64,000 nucleotides of DNA from contig DKUL01000056.1 of assembly GCA_002490665.1 (NCBI GenBank), forward strand, positions 1-64,000, given 5' to 3'. Each line of letters begins with the position of its first letter. The first letter of the stretch is position 1. The notes under the pieces are model-generated. The model did not search any database, was not told where the DNA came from, and saw only the letters and a list, made by a program, of their open reading frames with translations. The DNA is from Lachnospiraceae bacterium UBA7205 (lineage in GTDB: Bacteria; Bacillota; Clostridia; Lachnospirales; Lachnospiraceae). The position numbers and the translations under genes are program-made. Below are positions 54,708 through 63,550 of this stretch, one piece after another.

Positions 54708-55868
54708 ATGATTATTAAAAACGGACTGGTATTTACAGAGGAAAATACATTTCTCCCCCTGTCTGTTGTGACGCAGGGAGATAAGATTACTTCCCTGGTT
54801 TCGGGCAACACTGTTCTGCCAGTGTCAGAAAATGACACTCCTGTCATTGACGCGGCGGGATGTTATGTGATTCCGGGGCTTACGGACGTTCATTTCCACG
54901 GATGTGACGGCTATGATTTTTGTGACAACAGCATGGAGGCGGTAAAAGCGATTGCCGCCTTTTCCCTGAAAAACGGCGTGACCTCCATCTGCCCTGCCAC
55001 GATGACAATGCCCACGGAAACCCTGGACGGCATCTGCCAGACAGCGGCAGCATTTTCCTCGGAACAGGCACAAAAACATATGGATACGGATTTTGCCGAC
55101 TTTGTGGGCATCCACATGGAAGGACCTTTCATCAGCAGGGAAAAGAAAGGGGCACAAAACGAGGCGTATATCCTTTCCCCGGACGGGGAGCTCGTGGAAC
55201 ACTGGATGGCGCTTTCCGATGGGCTGGTGAAGCTCATATCCTTGGCGCCGGAGCTTCCAAACGCCCTGCCCTGCATTGAAAAATATAAGGATAAGGTGAC
55301 GTTCTCCCTCGCCCACACCGGGGCGGACTATGCTACAGCCAAGGCTGCGCTGGATGCGGGAGCCAGCCATGTGACCCACCTATATAACGCCATGCCGCCT
55401 TTCCACCACAGGGACAGCGGCGTCATCGGCGCGGCATCCGACACGCCTGACTGCTATGTAGAGCTGATTTGTGACGGGCTGCACATTTCCGCTCCGGTCG
55501 TGCGCGCCACCTTCCGGCTTTTTGAAAACCGTGTCGTCCTCATCAGTGACAGTATGCGCGCCACAGGAAAACCCGACGGCACATATACCCTGGGAGGACA
55601 GGAGGTCACCGTGGTCAAAAACAAGGCAACCCTGGCAGACGGCACCATTGCCGGCAGCGTCACGCCGCTGTTCCAATGCATGAAGACTGCCGTTTCCATG
55701 GGAATTCCCCTGGAGACCGCCATTGCCGCCGCCACCATCAATCCCTGCCGCTCGATAGGAATCGATAACCTTTACGGCAGCATCACGCCGGGAAAGAAAG
55801 CACATTTTCTCCTTCTGGACAAGGAAACACTTGATATCAGACACATTATAAAAGGTCAGCTGCTATAA
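54708..55868 (+). CDS. nagA: N-acetylglucosamine-6-phosphate deacetylase
   Basis: 386 residues, amidohydrolase fold. Metal ligands: HFHGCDGYDF, Glu in GIHMEGPFIS, His in LAHTGADYAT and VTHLYNAMPP; catalytic Asp in LISDSMRATG. Full length. It supplies glucosamine-6-phosphate to NagB encoded just upstream. A terminator hairpin overlaps its stop codon. Confidence 0.96.
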   Translation: MIIKNGLVFTEENTFLPLSVVTQGDKITSLVSGNTVLPVSENDTPVIDAAGCYVIPGLTDVHFHGCDGYDFCDNSMEAVKAIAAFSLKNGVTSICPATMTMPTETLDGICQTAAAFSSEQAQKHMDTDFADFVGIHMEGPFISREKKGAQNEAYILSPDGELVEHWMALSDGLVKLISLAPELPNALPCIEKYKDKVTFSLAHTGADYATAKAALDAGASHVTHLYNAMPPFHHRDSGVIGAASDTPDCYVELICDGLHISAPVVRATFRLFENRVVLISDSMRATGKPDGTYTLGGQEVTVVKNKATLADGTIAGSVTPLFQCMKTAVSMGIPLETAIAAATINPCRSIGIDNLYGSITPGKKAHFLLLDKETLDIRHIIKGQLL

Positions 55869-55883
55869 GCTGACCTTTTTATT
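55851..55883 (+). terminator. Terminator of nagB-nagA
   Basis: AAAGGTCAGCT pairs with AGCTGACCTTT, followed by a T-rich tail. The left arm is still coding; the nagA stop lies in the loop/right arm. Confidence 0.9.
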
Positions 55884-55891
55884 CTTTTTCG

Positions 55892-56674
55892 CTATTCTTC
55901 TCTCCTGCCATTCTTCTCACTCTTCATCTGATTCCGGAATTCATTTGCGGACAATCCCGTATATTTTTTAAATACTCTGGAGAAATGCGCCATATCCAGA
56001 AAACCGACCTTTTCCGCAATATCCCCGATTCGCAGGGAAGGCTCCCACAGAAGCTCCTTTGCCTTTTCAATCCGGACATGGTTCAAGATATCGGAAAAGC
56101 TTTTCTCCACATGCTGGTTCAAAACCTTACTCAGGTGCCACTGGCTCACATACACATGGTCCGCGACATCGGAAAGCTTTAATTTTTCCATGTAATTTTC
56201 TTCAATGTACTTGACTGCATTCTGTGCAATAAAGCTGCCTGCCGCGGCAGCTTCCTCCGGTTCCTGTACGCTTTTTTCCTCCTGCGCGCTTTCTTTCCTG
56301 CCAGACAAATTCTGTACCATAACCGAAACCGCTTCTTCGAGCTCGTCCATCTTGGAGGGCTTGAGCAGAAAGCGCGTCACCCCAAGGCGTATCGCCTCCC
56401 TGGCATATTCAAAGTCCCGAAAGCCGGTGAGGATGGCAATCTGCATATGGGGATGCTCGGATTTCAGTGCGGCAATCATGGTAAGCCCGTCCATCCCCGG
56501 CATCCTGATATCGGAAAAAAGGATATCGGGATTTTCCCGCTGGATGACTTCTATCCCTCCCTGACCGCTTTCTGCCGTCGCCACGACCTTGCAGTCCCAT
56601 TTCTCCCAGGGGACTGCCTTGGACAGTCCCTCCACAATAATCGGTTCATCATCAATAATTACAACCTTGTACAT
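55892..56674 (-). CDS. AraC-type response regulator (YesN-like)
   Basis: 260 residues: receiver domain 1-120 (IDDEPIIVEG, phosphoacceptor in LFSDIRMPGMDG, Lys in FLLKPSK) and two AraC-type helix-turn-helix motifs at about 155-255 (LSDVADHVYVSQWHLSK; IGDIAEKVGFLDMAHFSRVFKK). It lies ten bases downstream of the second permease gene and is presumably phosphorylated by the YesM-like kinase upstream of the importer; the set regulates carbohydrate uptake. Confidence 0.93.
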   Translation of the reverse strand: MYKVVIIDDEPIIVEGLSKAVPWEKWDCKVVATAESGQGGIEVIQRENPDILFSDIRMPGMDGLTMIAALKSEHPHMQIAILTGFRDFEYAREAIRLGVTRFLLKPSKMDELEEAVSVMVQNLSGRKESAQEEKSVQEPEEAAAAGSFIAQNAVKYIEENYMEKLKLSDVADHVYVSQWHLSKVLNQHVEKSFSDILNHVRIEKAKELLWEPSLRIGDIAEKVGFLDMAHFSRVFKKYTGLSANEFRNQMKSEKNGRREE

Positions 56675-56684
56675 CTTTATAACT

Positions 56685-57542
56685 TTACCCCTTTACAGCG
56701 CCTGCCGTCATACCTTTTATAATATACTTCTGCATGAAGATATATACAATGAGTACCGGAATTACGACCAGGGAAACCGCAGCAGCCATAAGTCCGTAGT
56801 CCGTACCTTCGTTGGAGGTCAGTTCATTTAAGAGCCTTGTAATCGCCATGATATCAGGTCTTCTTAAGAAGAACATCTGGGTAAACAGGTCATTATAGCT
56901 CCAGAGGAAGGAGAAAATTGCCACTGTTGCAAAAGAAGGCTTTGTCAGCGGGACAATCACCTTGAAAAATATCTGTATCGATCCGCACCCTTCCATAAAA
57001 GCAGCTTCCTCCAGCTCGATGGGCAGACTCCTGATATACCCTGTCAGTACGATGATTGCAAAGGATAGGTTTCCTGCTACCTGGGGCAGTATCACAGACA
57101 GCATGGACAGCCACCAGTTCTTTGTTCCGGCAATCCCCCACGAAGCCTCCATGGTATACACCGGAATCACTGTCGCAAATGCCGGGAACATCATTCCGGC
57201 AACCACAAGCATGTATAATGTATTCTTCAACTTAAAATGATACCGCACTAATGCAAAAGATGCAAGACCTGCCAGTAAAATTACAATGGCACAGACCATG
57301 GAGGAGATAAAAATACTGTTTTTGTAAGCGCCGAAAATATTTAAGTTCGTAAAAGCTTTTCTGTAGTTTGCAAGGGTAAACAGCTCACCCATGGGTAAAG
57401 CAAACGAATTTTCCAATATCTTGTTCTTTGCCTTAAATGAGTTTAAAACAACCCAGATAATGGGGTAAACCGTTGTAAGCGCCCAGAAGCACAGAAGAGT
57501 GTATATCACTGCCATGGGCACTGAAAATTTACGCTTTTTCAT
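56685..57542 (-). CDS. CUT1 sugar ABC importer permease (MalG-like)
   Basis: 285 residues, six membrane segments, with the EAA loop LPIELEEAAFMEGCGSIQIF that contacts the ATPase. Conserved C-terminal IMQKYIIKGMTAGAVKG is typical of MalG-type proteins. Starts after GGGGGG, 12 bases after the first permease stop. No ATPase subunit is encoded here; a shared MsmK-type ATPase elsewhere is usual in such loci. Confidence 0.92.
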   Translation of the reverse strand: MKKRKFSVPMAVIYTLLCFWALTTVYPIIWVVLNSFKAKNKILENSFALPMGELFTLANYRKAFTNLNIFGAYKNSIFISSMVCAIVILLAGLASFALVRYHFKLKNTLYMLVVAGMMFPAFATVIPVYTMEASWGIAGTKNWWLSMLSVILPQVAGNLSFAIIVLTGYIRSLPIELEEAAFMEGCGSIQIFFKVIVPLTKPSFATVAIFSFLWSYNDLFTQMFFLRRPDIMAITRLLNELTSNEGTDYGLMAAAVSLVVIPVLIVYIFMQKYIIKGMTAGAVKG

Positions 57543-57554
57543 ACTTATCCCCCC

Positions 57555-58442
57555 TTAATAATCTTTCTCTTTAAAGATTGCATTGACGATTCTTGATAAT
57601 ACCACACCCAGGATTACAATCATGACCGCAAGGGCGCATCCATAATCCACATCCTTGACAATCATGGTCTGATAATACATATAGGTTCCTGTGAGGAATG
57701 TTGATTTTAAAGGCATTCCCTTAGGGAACATGGTCCAGGGAAGGTCGAATACCTTCAGGGAACCGGTAACTGCCAGCACAACGCAGGTACACAGTACATT
57801 ATGTAAGAGCGGAACGGTGATATACCAGATTCTCTTAAGCCTTGTGGCTCCGTCAATGGCAGCCGCCTCGTAGAGCTCCTCGGAAATGTTGTTCAGCCCT
57901 GTGACAATAATGACAAAGTAAAATCCGACATACTGCCACATAACAGGAAGCATCATTGTAAACAATGCCCATTTTTCACTTTTCCAGTCAATAAGCTCCT
58001 GCCTTCCAAACATTGTAAGAAGCTGGTTTATCATACCTGTATCATACAAGAATATCAGGTTAAACAAAAGACCAAGCGCCGTTGCCGACACGACAATCGG
58101 GAAGAAAAACAGGGTTCTGAATACTTTTGCCCCGCGCTTGATATTATCTACCATAAGAGCCAGTAACAGGGCGATTCCCACCTGGCCAAAAATGGTCACA
58201 ATGGTCATAATCAAGGTATTTTTCAAGGAAGTCCGTACATTTTCATCTGTAAGCAGCTTTGTATAATTGGAATACCAAGGTTCGTTCCATACCTCCCCTG
58301 AGGTACCCAGCTGCTTTATCTTCATACAGCTGTCCACGATGTTCTTAAAAAACGGAAAGTATAAAAACACAATCATAAAGATAAATGCCGGAAGTAGAAA
58401 CAGAAATAATGGTTTTTTATTTTTATAAATATTTGCTCCCAT
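57555..58442 (-). CDS. CUT1 sugar ABC importer permease (MalF-like)
   Basis: 295 residues, six membrane segments, EAA loop ISEELYEAAAIDGATRLKRI. N-terminal KKPLFLFLLPAFIFMIVF is typical for the UgpA/MalF group. Partner of the MalG-like permease; GAGGGTG precedes the ATG. Separated from the binding-protein gene by the hairpin at 58464-58490. Confidence 0.92.
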   Translation of the reverse strand: MGANIYKNKKPLFLFLLPAFIFMIVFLYFPFFKNIVDSCMKIKQLGTSGEVWNEPWYSNYTKLLTDENVRTSLKNTLIMTIVTIFGQVGIALLLALMVDNIKRGAKVFRTLFFFPIVVSATALGLLFNLIFLYDTGMINQLLTMFGRQELIDWKSEKWALFTMMLPVMWQYVGFYFVIIVTGLNNISEELYEAAAIDGATRLKRIWYITVPLLHNVLCTCVVLAVTGSLKVFDLPWTMFPKGMPLKSTFLTGTYMYYQTMIVKDVDYGCALAVMIVILGVVLSRIVNAIFKEKDY

Positions 58443-58463
58443 ATGTTCACCCTCTTTTTTATG

Positions 58464-58490
58464 AATGCCGGAGAAAAAATCTCCGGCATT
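58464..58490 (-). terminator. Intercistronic hairpin between binding protein and permease genes
   Basis: AATGCCGGAGA pairs with TCTCCGGCATT around five A/T bases. Lacks a T run beyond the stem, so it more likely gives partial termination or protects the binding-protein mRNA, explaining higher levels of that subunit. Confidence 0.65.
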
Positions 58491-58510
58491 TAATCAACAG
58501 TGTACTCTAA

Positions 58511-59926
58511 TTAAAGATCTGAACTCCAATAAATATCAAGGCCTTCCTGCACCGCATCCTCAGCACTCACTGAACCGGTCACGATTTCCGGCATACCGTC
58601 AAATGTAGGCACCCTGCTCTCGCCCTGGAACAAATCCTGGACTGGTCCTGTAAAGGAAGTGCTTCCTGCTACCATCTTTAAGGATTTTATCTGCAATTCA
58701 TTAAATACATTTTCATCTACTTCCGGTACATTCTTGAGCGCGCTGGAACCGTGCTGTGCAAATTCCGGAACCACCTCGTCGGAAGTCATGTAAGATACAA
58801 AATCAACTGCTGCCGCTCTCTTCTCCGGGTCATCCCATGCCTTTTTCGTAATGTAATATCCGCTGGTCAGTCCTCCGATTAAATCCGTTGCCTTTCTGCC
58901 GTCCTTTGCAGGTACATAGGTGACATCAAACTTTGAAAGCTTTTCCGTATCGAGTGTGGACGGGTCATCCGGGTCTGACTGGCAGGCAGATGCAATACCG
59001 TTTACCTTCCAGGAGCCATCAAGCAGAAATGCCGCCTTCCCTTCTGTGAACATTGCAAATGTCTCGTCATCCTTTGCCGAGAGGGTATTCTCCGGGAAAT
59101 ATCCTGCCTCATAAAGCGCCTTGATATCTTCCATTCCTGCTACCCATCCCTTTCCGATTTCATCCTCGATGCTCTCTGGAACCGTCAGATGGTTTTCCGG
59201 TGTGTTGTAATTGAAGATTGCAAACTCCCACCAGTAATGTGGAATGTCACCCAGCGCTGCCGCGATTGGCGTGTAGCCTGCATCCTTAATCTTCTGGCAG
59301 TCCTGTGTAAACTGATCCCATGTATAGTCCGCCCCCGGCATTGCAACGCCTGCCGCATCCAGAATCTCCGTATTGACAAACATTGCCTCCCAGATTCCGT
59401 TTACCGGAACTGCATATGCCTTGTTGTCCACCCATGATTTCGGAATGCGCCCGTCATCCAGGTTGGATGCATAGTCCGGATACTCTGCCCGGATATCTTC
59501 TATGGATATCACTTTTCCTGCATCAATGAAGTTGTTTGAATCCGAACCGTTAAAGAAAAACAGTACATCCGGTTCAGAGCCGGTCTCAAAGTCCGTTACC
59601 ACCCGAACCTTAAATGTGTCGTCGGCGGTTGCAGACATATCCTCGACCTTGTTTCCTGTTTTCTCTTCCCACATCTGGTAGAATTTTTTGTAAGTCTGTG
59701 CATTGCCGTCATTTCCTGCAAACGTGGTGACTACTTCAAGTTCCACGCCGCCCTGAGCCTGCTCTGTGTCCGGCGCCTTCTCCGCACTGTCCGCTGCCTT
59801 GTTTCCCGTATCAGTCGCTGCGGAATTTGCCGTATCGGCCGCTTTATTGTCTCCGCCCCCGCAGGCCGTAAGTGAAACTGCCATGACACCTGATAAAATA
59901 GTTGCTGTAAGTTTTTTCATTTTCAT
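58511..59926 (-). CDS. Sugar-binding lipoprotein of the CUT1 importer
   Basis: 471 residues. Lipoprotein signal MKMKKLTATILSGVMAVSLT with lipobox LTAC, Gly/Asp/Ala-rich spacer (residues 24-50), then an extracellular solute-binding protein family 1 domain (VTTFAGNDGNAQTYKKFYQM; EGKAAFLLDGSWKV; IGGLTSGYYITKKAWD). GGGAGG precedes the ATG. Sugar identity is not readable; context suggests a GlcNAc-containing oligosaccharide such as chitobiose. Confidence 0.93.
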   Translation of the reverse strand: MKMKKLTATILSGVMAVSLTACGGGDNKAADTANSAATDTGNKAADSAEKAPDTEQAQGGVELEVVTTFAGNDGNAQTYKKFYQMWEEKTGNKVEDMSATADDTFKVRVVTDFETGSEPDVLFFFNGSDSNNFIDAGKVISIEDIRAEYPDYASNLDDGRIPKSWVDNKAYAVPVNGIWEAMFVNTEILDAAGVAMPGADYTWDQFTQDCQKIKDAGYTPIAAALGDIPHYWWEFAIFNYNTPENHLTVPESIEDEIGKGWVAGMEDIKALYEAGYFPENTLSAKDDETFAMFTEGKAAFLLDGSWKVNGIASACQSDPDDPSTLDTEKLSKFDVTYVPAKDGRKATDLIGGLTSGYYITKKAWDDPEKRAAAVDFVSYMTSDEVVPEFAQHGSSALKNVPEVDENVFNELQIKSLKMVAGSTSFTGPVQDLFQGESRVPTFDGMPEIVTGSVSAEDAVQEGLDIYWSSDL

Positions 59927-59986
59927 AAAAATACCTCCCTTTGTCCTTTAATATTTGCTACGATGCTTTTGTTTCCATCTGTCTAT

Positions 59987-59995
59987 ATCATACCA
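59987..59995 (-). promoter_or_regulatory. Extended -10 promoter of the importer operon
   Basis: TGGTATGAT on the minus strand (TATGAT 59987-59992), about 60 bases before the lipoprotein start, in the gap after the kinase gene. Typical position for a YesN-activated promoter lacking a good -35. Confidence 0.5.
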
Positions 59996-60031
59996 GACAC
60001 AAGGGAAAATAATAATTGTCAGACTTGTCAT

Positions 60032-61801
60032 TTATTGACTGAAATTGTCCTTCTGTGACAATTTAACAATAATTGTACTAACCGTTCTGTTTTCTTCGTC
60101 ACTATCCACAGTAAGACCGCAGTCATCCCCATAAATTATTTTCAGTCTCCTGTTTACATTGCGTATGCCGAGGCTGATATGGGACTCATCCAGCTTTGCC
60201 TCACCCTCTCCTAAAAGCCTCTTTATTTTTTCCTTGTCCGATTCTTTCAAAATCCCATCATTTATGACTTTAATGTACAGCTTGTCCGATTCTCTGTATA
60301 TCTTTATATCAACAATTCCTTTCCTGTTTTCCTCCACCCCGTGCTCCACCGCATTTTCCACAATAGGCTGTATAATAAGAATGGGGACCTGCACACCCAA
60401 TAAGCTTTCATCAATTTGCCTGTGAACCTGGAACCTCTCCCCATAGCGGCTGGAAATAATGTACAGATATGCGTCCACATATGACAGTTCCTCGGAAAGC
60501 ATCACAAATCGTCTCTGCTTGCGGTTCATGGTAGCATTGAGCATCGTGGTAAGGGCTTCAATCATGCCGCACACGTCCTCATTCCCATTCATCCTGGCTT
60601 CCCAGTTTATGATTTCCAGGGTATTATTTAAAAAGTGCGGGTTTATCTGGGACTGCAATGCCTTGATATTGGCGTCCTTCAGGGCAAGTTCCTCCTCGTA
60701 TATGGTCTCAAACTGATACTTTAACTCCGAGGACATGGTGTTAAATGCCCTGTCCAGATACGCAAATTCATCACTGCTGTCCTGTACCTCCACCTGATGG
60801 CCATAATTCCCCAGGGCAATCTCCCTGGCTCCCTGAATCAGTTCTTCCATAGGGCTTGTGACCTTTGTATGGACAAAGCGAAAAACGACTGCAATCAGCA
60901 AAATCATAAAAAATAATGCCAGGATAAAGACATACCGCAGCACCACGGTCTCATCGATAATGCTTCTGGAATTCAGCTCCACGACATAGGCAATCTGCTG
61001 CTGCTCCCATTGTACCACTTTATACACATATGCTTCTTTGCGGTTGTTGTAATACACGCTTCCCTCTGTAGGCTGTTCGATAAATTCCGGATTAAACCGC
61101 TGTTCCAACCCATTTCTGATAATCGGAATGCCATCAATATAAATTTCATAATTTTCATTTCCCCAGATACTGTTCAGGCTTTCAAGCATATCCTCAGGCT
61201 TAAGCTCCATAACAAGGATGGCATAAGGAACAAAGGAGCTGTTAACCAGATTCCTCACAAGATAAAGATGTCCGTCACCCTCCATCAGTACAATTCCCGT
61301 ATCAAGGTTTTTGCTTTTTTCTATCACCTTCTCCTGCATGTGGTTCATGAAATAATTCCTTCTATTGTACAACTGATTTCCCGTATTGTTATCCTGATAT
61401 GTATTATAGGTGTAAAACAATTCCTCCGGGTCATCAAGGAAAAAAAGCATGGTACACAGAATGCGGACATCATATTTGTACTGCTGGGCAAGAAAATTAT
61501 TAATTTGTTTTTTGTCCTGGATACTCTCCCCCTGGCACAGATATTTCATATAGCTGTTGCGTATGGTGCTGTTATAGGAGGCATTCTTTGACAATAAAAC
61601 CATTTCCTGCAGCTGCATGTCACAAATTTCCACCGCCTTGTCCGCGGAGACAACAATTGTCTTTTCTATCTGATTTTTTATCATGGAAGATACGCTAAAA
61701 ATCATACCCAGTGTAAAAACCAGAAGGGGAAGCAGCCACCCAAACAACAACATCCGAACCATTTTCCACCTTAAACTTTTTCTATTTCCCAGTTTTTCCA
61801 T
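60032..61801 (-). CDS. Sensor histidine kinase (YesM-like)
   Basis: 589 residues: membrane helix at about 15-38, an extracellular sensor domain of about 250 residues, second helix near 285-308, HAMP (VTSPMEELIQGAREI), His-kinase domain with phosphoacceptor His in LQSQINPHFLNNTLEI, and the ATPase with QPIVENAVEHG and GIRNVNRRL. The ATG at 61801 (MEKLGNRKSL) follows AAAAGGAG; the frame extends upstream only through the hairpin repeats. It partners the AraC-type regulator encoded at the other end of the importer genes. Confidence 0.93.
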   Translation of the reverse strand: MEKLGNRKSLRWKMVRMLLFGWLLPLLVFTLGMIFSVSSMIKNQIEKTIVVSADKAVEICDMQLQEMVLLSKNASYNSTIRNSYMKYLCQGESIQDKKQINNFLAQQYKYDVRILCTMLFFLDDPEELFYTYNTYQDNNTGNQLYNRRNYFMNHMQEKVIEKSKNLDTGIVLMEGDGHLYLVRNLVNSSFVPYAILVMELKPEDMLESLNSIWGNENYEIYIDGIPIIRNGLEQRFNPEFIEQPTEGSVYYNNRKEAYVYKVVQWEQQQIAYVVELNSRSIIDETVVLRYVFILALFFMILLIAVVFRFVHTKVTSPMEELIQGAREIALGNYGHQVEVQDSSDEFAYLDRAFNTMSSELKYQFETIYEEELALKDANIKALQSQINPHFLNNTLEIINWEARMNGNEDVCGMIEALTTMLNATMNRKQRRFVMLSEELSYVDAYLYIISSRYGERFQVHRQIDESLLGVQVPILIIQPIVENAVEHGVEENRKGIVDIKIYRESDKLYIKVINDGILKESDKEKIKRLLGEGEAKLDESHISLGIRNVNRRLKIIYGDDCGLTVDSDEENRTVSTIIVKLSQKDNFSQ

Positions 61802-61816
61802 AACCCTTGCTCCTTT

Positions 61817-62056
61817 TACCATGTCTTCCTTATGCAACGCTTCAGCTGCATATTTCCTTTGGACGCCCGTATTCAATCGAGTAGGGGATTCCCTTTTTCC
61901 CCTACTCGCCGCGCCGGGCGTCCGCCAGCTTGCTGGCATATTTCCTTTGGACGCCCATATTCAATCGAGTAGGGGATTCCCTTTTTCCCCTGCTCGCCGC
62001 GCCGGGCGTCCGCCAGCTTGCTGGCATATTTCCTTTGGACGTCCGTGCGCATAAAA
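61817..62056 (+). repeat. Dispersed double-hairpin repeat, tandem copy H (88-base period)
   Basis: Two nearly identical 88-base units (61871-61958 and 61959-62046), preceded by the end of a third. Each has the first hairpin TCGAGTAGGGGA / TTTCCCCTACTCG, CGCGCC, second stem GGGCGTCC / GGACGCCC, inner GCCAGCTTGCTGGC and ATATTTCC; only the last carries GTGCGCATAAAA. It fills most of the 302-base gap between mutase and kinase genes. Confidence 0.85.
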
Positions 62057-62103
62057 ACAAACGGTTTCATAGTCTATCATACCATAAAACCGCTCGTAAT
62101 TAC

Positions 62104-63516
62104 TTATTTTAAGTCTAAAAATTCTTCATAAATACAGCTGACCTTCTCCGCGTCTTCTTTCCTTGGCATTTCACAAAAGATTCGAAGGAGAGGCTCCGTG
62201 CCGGAAAATCTTGCAACAACCCATCCGCCGTTCTTAAAGTAAATCTTACACCCATCCATATAAGAAATATGGTCTACCTCAAACGGAAGCTCAGGCACCT
62301 TTTTTTCCTCCATAAGAATTTTGTGCATCTCAACTTTCTTCTCCTGGGAAAACTTATAGTCCCGCTCCTCCATATAAATGGCTCCGCATTCCTCCTCAAT
62401 CATCTTATAGATTTCCGAGAGACGCTTTCCCGTCACGGCAATCATCTCCACAAGAAGGGCTGCCGCATAAACGCCGTCTTTTCCATTGATGTGCCCTTTT
62501 ACCGTCAGTCCGCCTGACGATTCCCCGCCGATAATGGCATCCACCTCCGTCATTTTGGCAGAGATATGCTTAAATCCAACCGGAACTTCATAACATTTCT
62601 GACCAAAGCTCTCCGCCACCTTGTCCAGCATATGGGTCGTAGCAAGATTCCGCACCACAGGGCCGCTCCATCCCTTGTATTTCACAAGATAATAGTAAAG
62701 AAGCACCAATATATCATTGGGATGTAGAAACCTTCCCGTGTCATCAATCACGCCGATGCGGTCCGCATCCCCGTCCGTTGCAAGCCCGATATCACAGTTC
62801 TGGTCAATGACAAAGGACTGAAGCCTTCTCAGGGTACTGGCAGATGGTGACGGCAGTTTACCGCCAAACAATGTGTCATGCCGCTCATTAATCATCTGCA
62901 CGTCGCACCTTGCCGTCAATAAGATTGTCTTTAACGAAGTTTCACTGACACCATACATCGGGTCAATTGCTATTTTCAGCCGCGCCCGGCGTATTGCACC
63001 CATATCCACCGCGTCGATAATGTTGTCCAGGTATTCATTCAGGGGATAGATTTCCTCAATCAGCCCCGCCTTTACGGCTTCCGCATAGTCCATGCTCTCA
63101 ACCGGCTCTCCCTCTATCTCACGGATATAGCGCTCGATATCCTTTGTCTGGGTTTCATCCGCGTCGCGTCCCCCCTTGGTAAACACCTTGATTCCGTTAT
63201 AGATTGCCGGATTGTGGCTTGCCGTTATCATCATCCCATAGGACAGTTCATGCTTCATGGTGTAAAACATAATCAGGGGCGTCGGGGATGACTTGTTAAT
63301 CAGATACGCCGTAATCCCCTCGGCGGCAAAAACCTCCGCCGCCCACTGCATTGCCTCCTTTGCCAGAAACCTTCTGTCATATCCCATGACAATCTCCGGC
63401 GCAACGCCTTCCGCTTTCATTTTCCGACACATTGCCTTTGCCAGAAGCTTAATGTTCGCTTTTGTAAATTCATCCCCGATAATGGCTCTCCATCCGCCTG
63501 TTCCAAATGATATCAT
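62104..63516 (-). CDS. Phosphoglucomutase/phosphoacetylglucosamine mutase family protein
   Basis: 470 residues, alpha-D-phosphohexomutase family. Phosphoserine loop MITASHNPAIYNG, metal loop DGDADRIG, sugar loop GGESSGG and phosphate site FSGTEPLLR. GGAGG precedes the ATG. It lies 34 bases after the GH94 gene, so it most likely converts the sugar-1-phosphate made by that phosphorylase to the 6-phosphate (GlcNAc-1-P or glucose-1-P). Confidence 0.92.
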   Translation of the reverse strand: MISFGTGGWRAIIGDEFTKANIKLLAKAMCRKMKAEGVAPEIVMGYDRRFLAKEAMQWAAEVFAAEGITAYLINKSSPTPLIMFYTMKHELSYGMMITASHNPAIYNGIKVFTKGGRDADETQTKDIERYIREIEGEPVESMDYAEAVKAGLIEEIYPLNEYLDNIIDAVDMGAIRRARLKIAIDPMYGVSETSLKTILLTARCDVQMINERHDTLFGGKLPSPSASTLRRLQSFVIDQNCDIGLATDGDADRIGVIDDTGRFLHPNDILVLLYYYLVKYKGWSGPVVRNLATTHMLDKVAESFGQKCYEVPVGFKHISAKMTEVDAIIGGESSGGLTVKGHINGKDGVYAAALLVEMIAVTGKRLSEIYKMIEEECGAIYMEERDYKFSQEKKVEMHKILMEEKKVPELPFEVDHISYMDGCKIYFKNGGWVVARFSGTEPLLRIFCEMPRKEDAEKVSCIYEEFLDLK

Positions 63517-63550
63517 AATAATCCTCCATTCTTGCCAAAGTATTTTTATC

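Noticed and set aside
61802..61939. Upstream extension of the YesM-like kinase
   Set aside because: The extra 46 codons run through hairpin repeats; AAAAGGAG before the ATG at 61801 decides the start.
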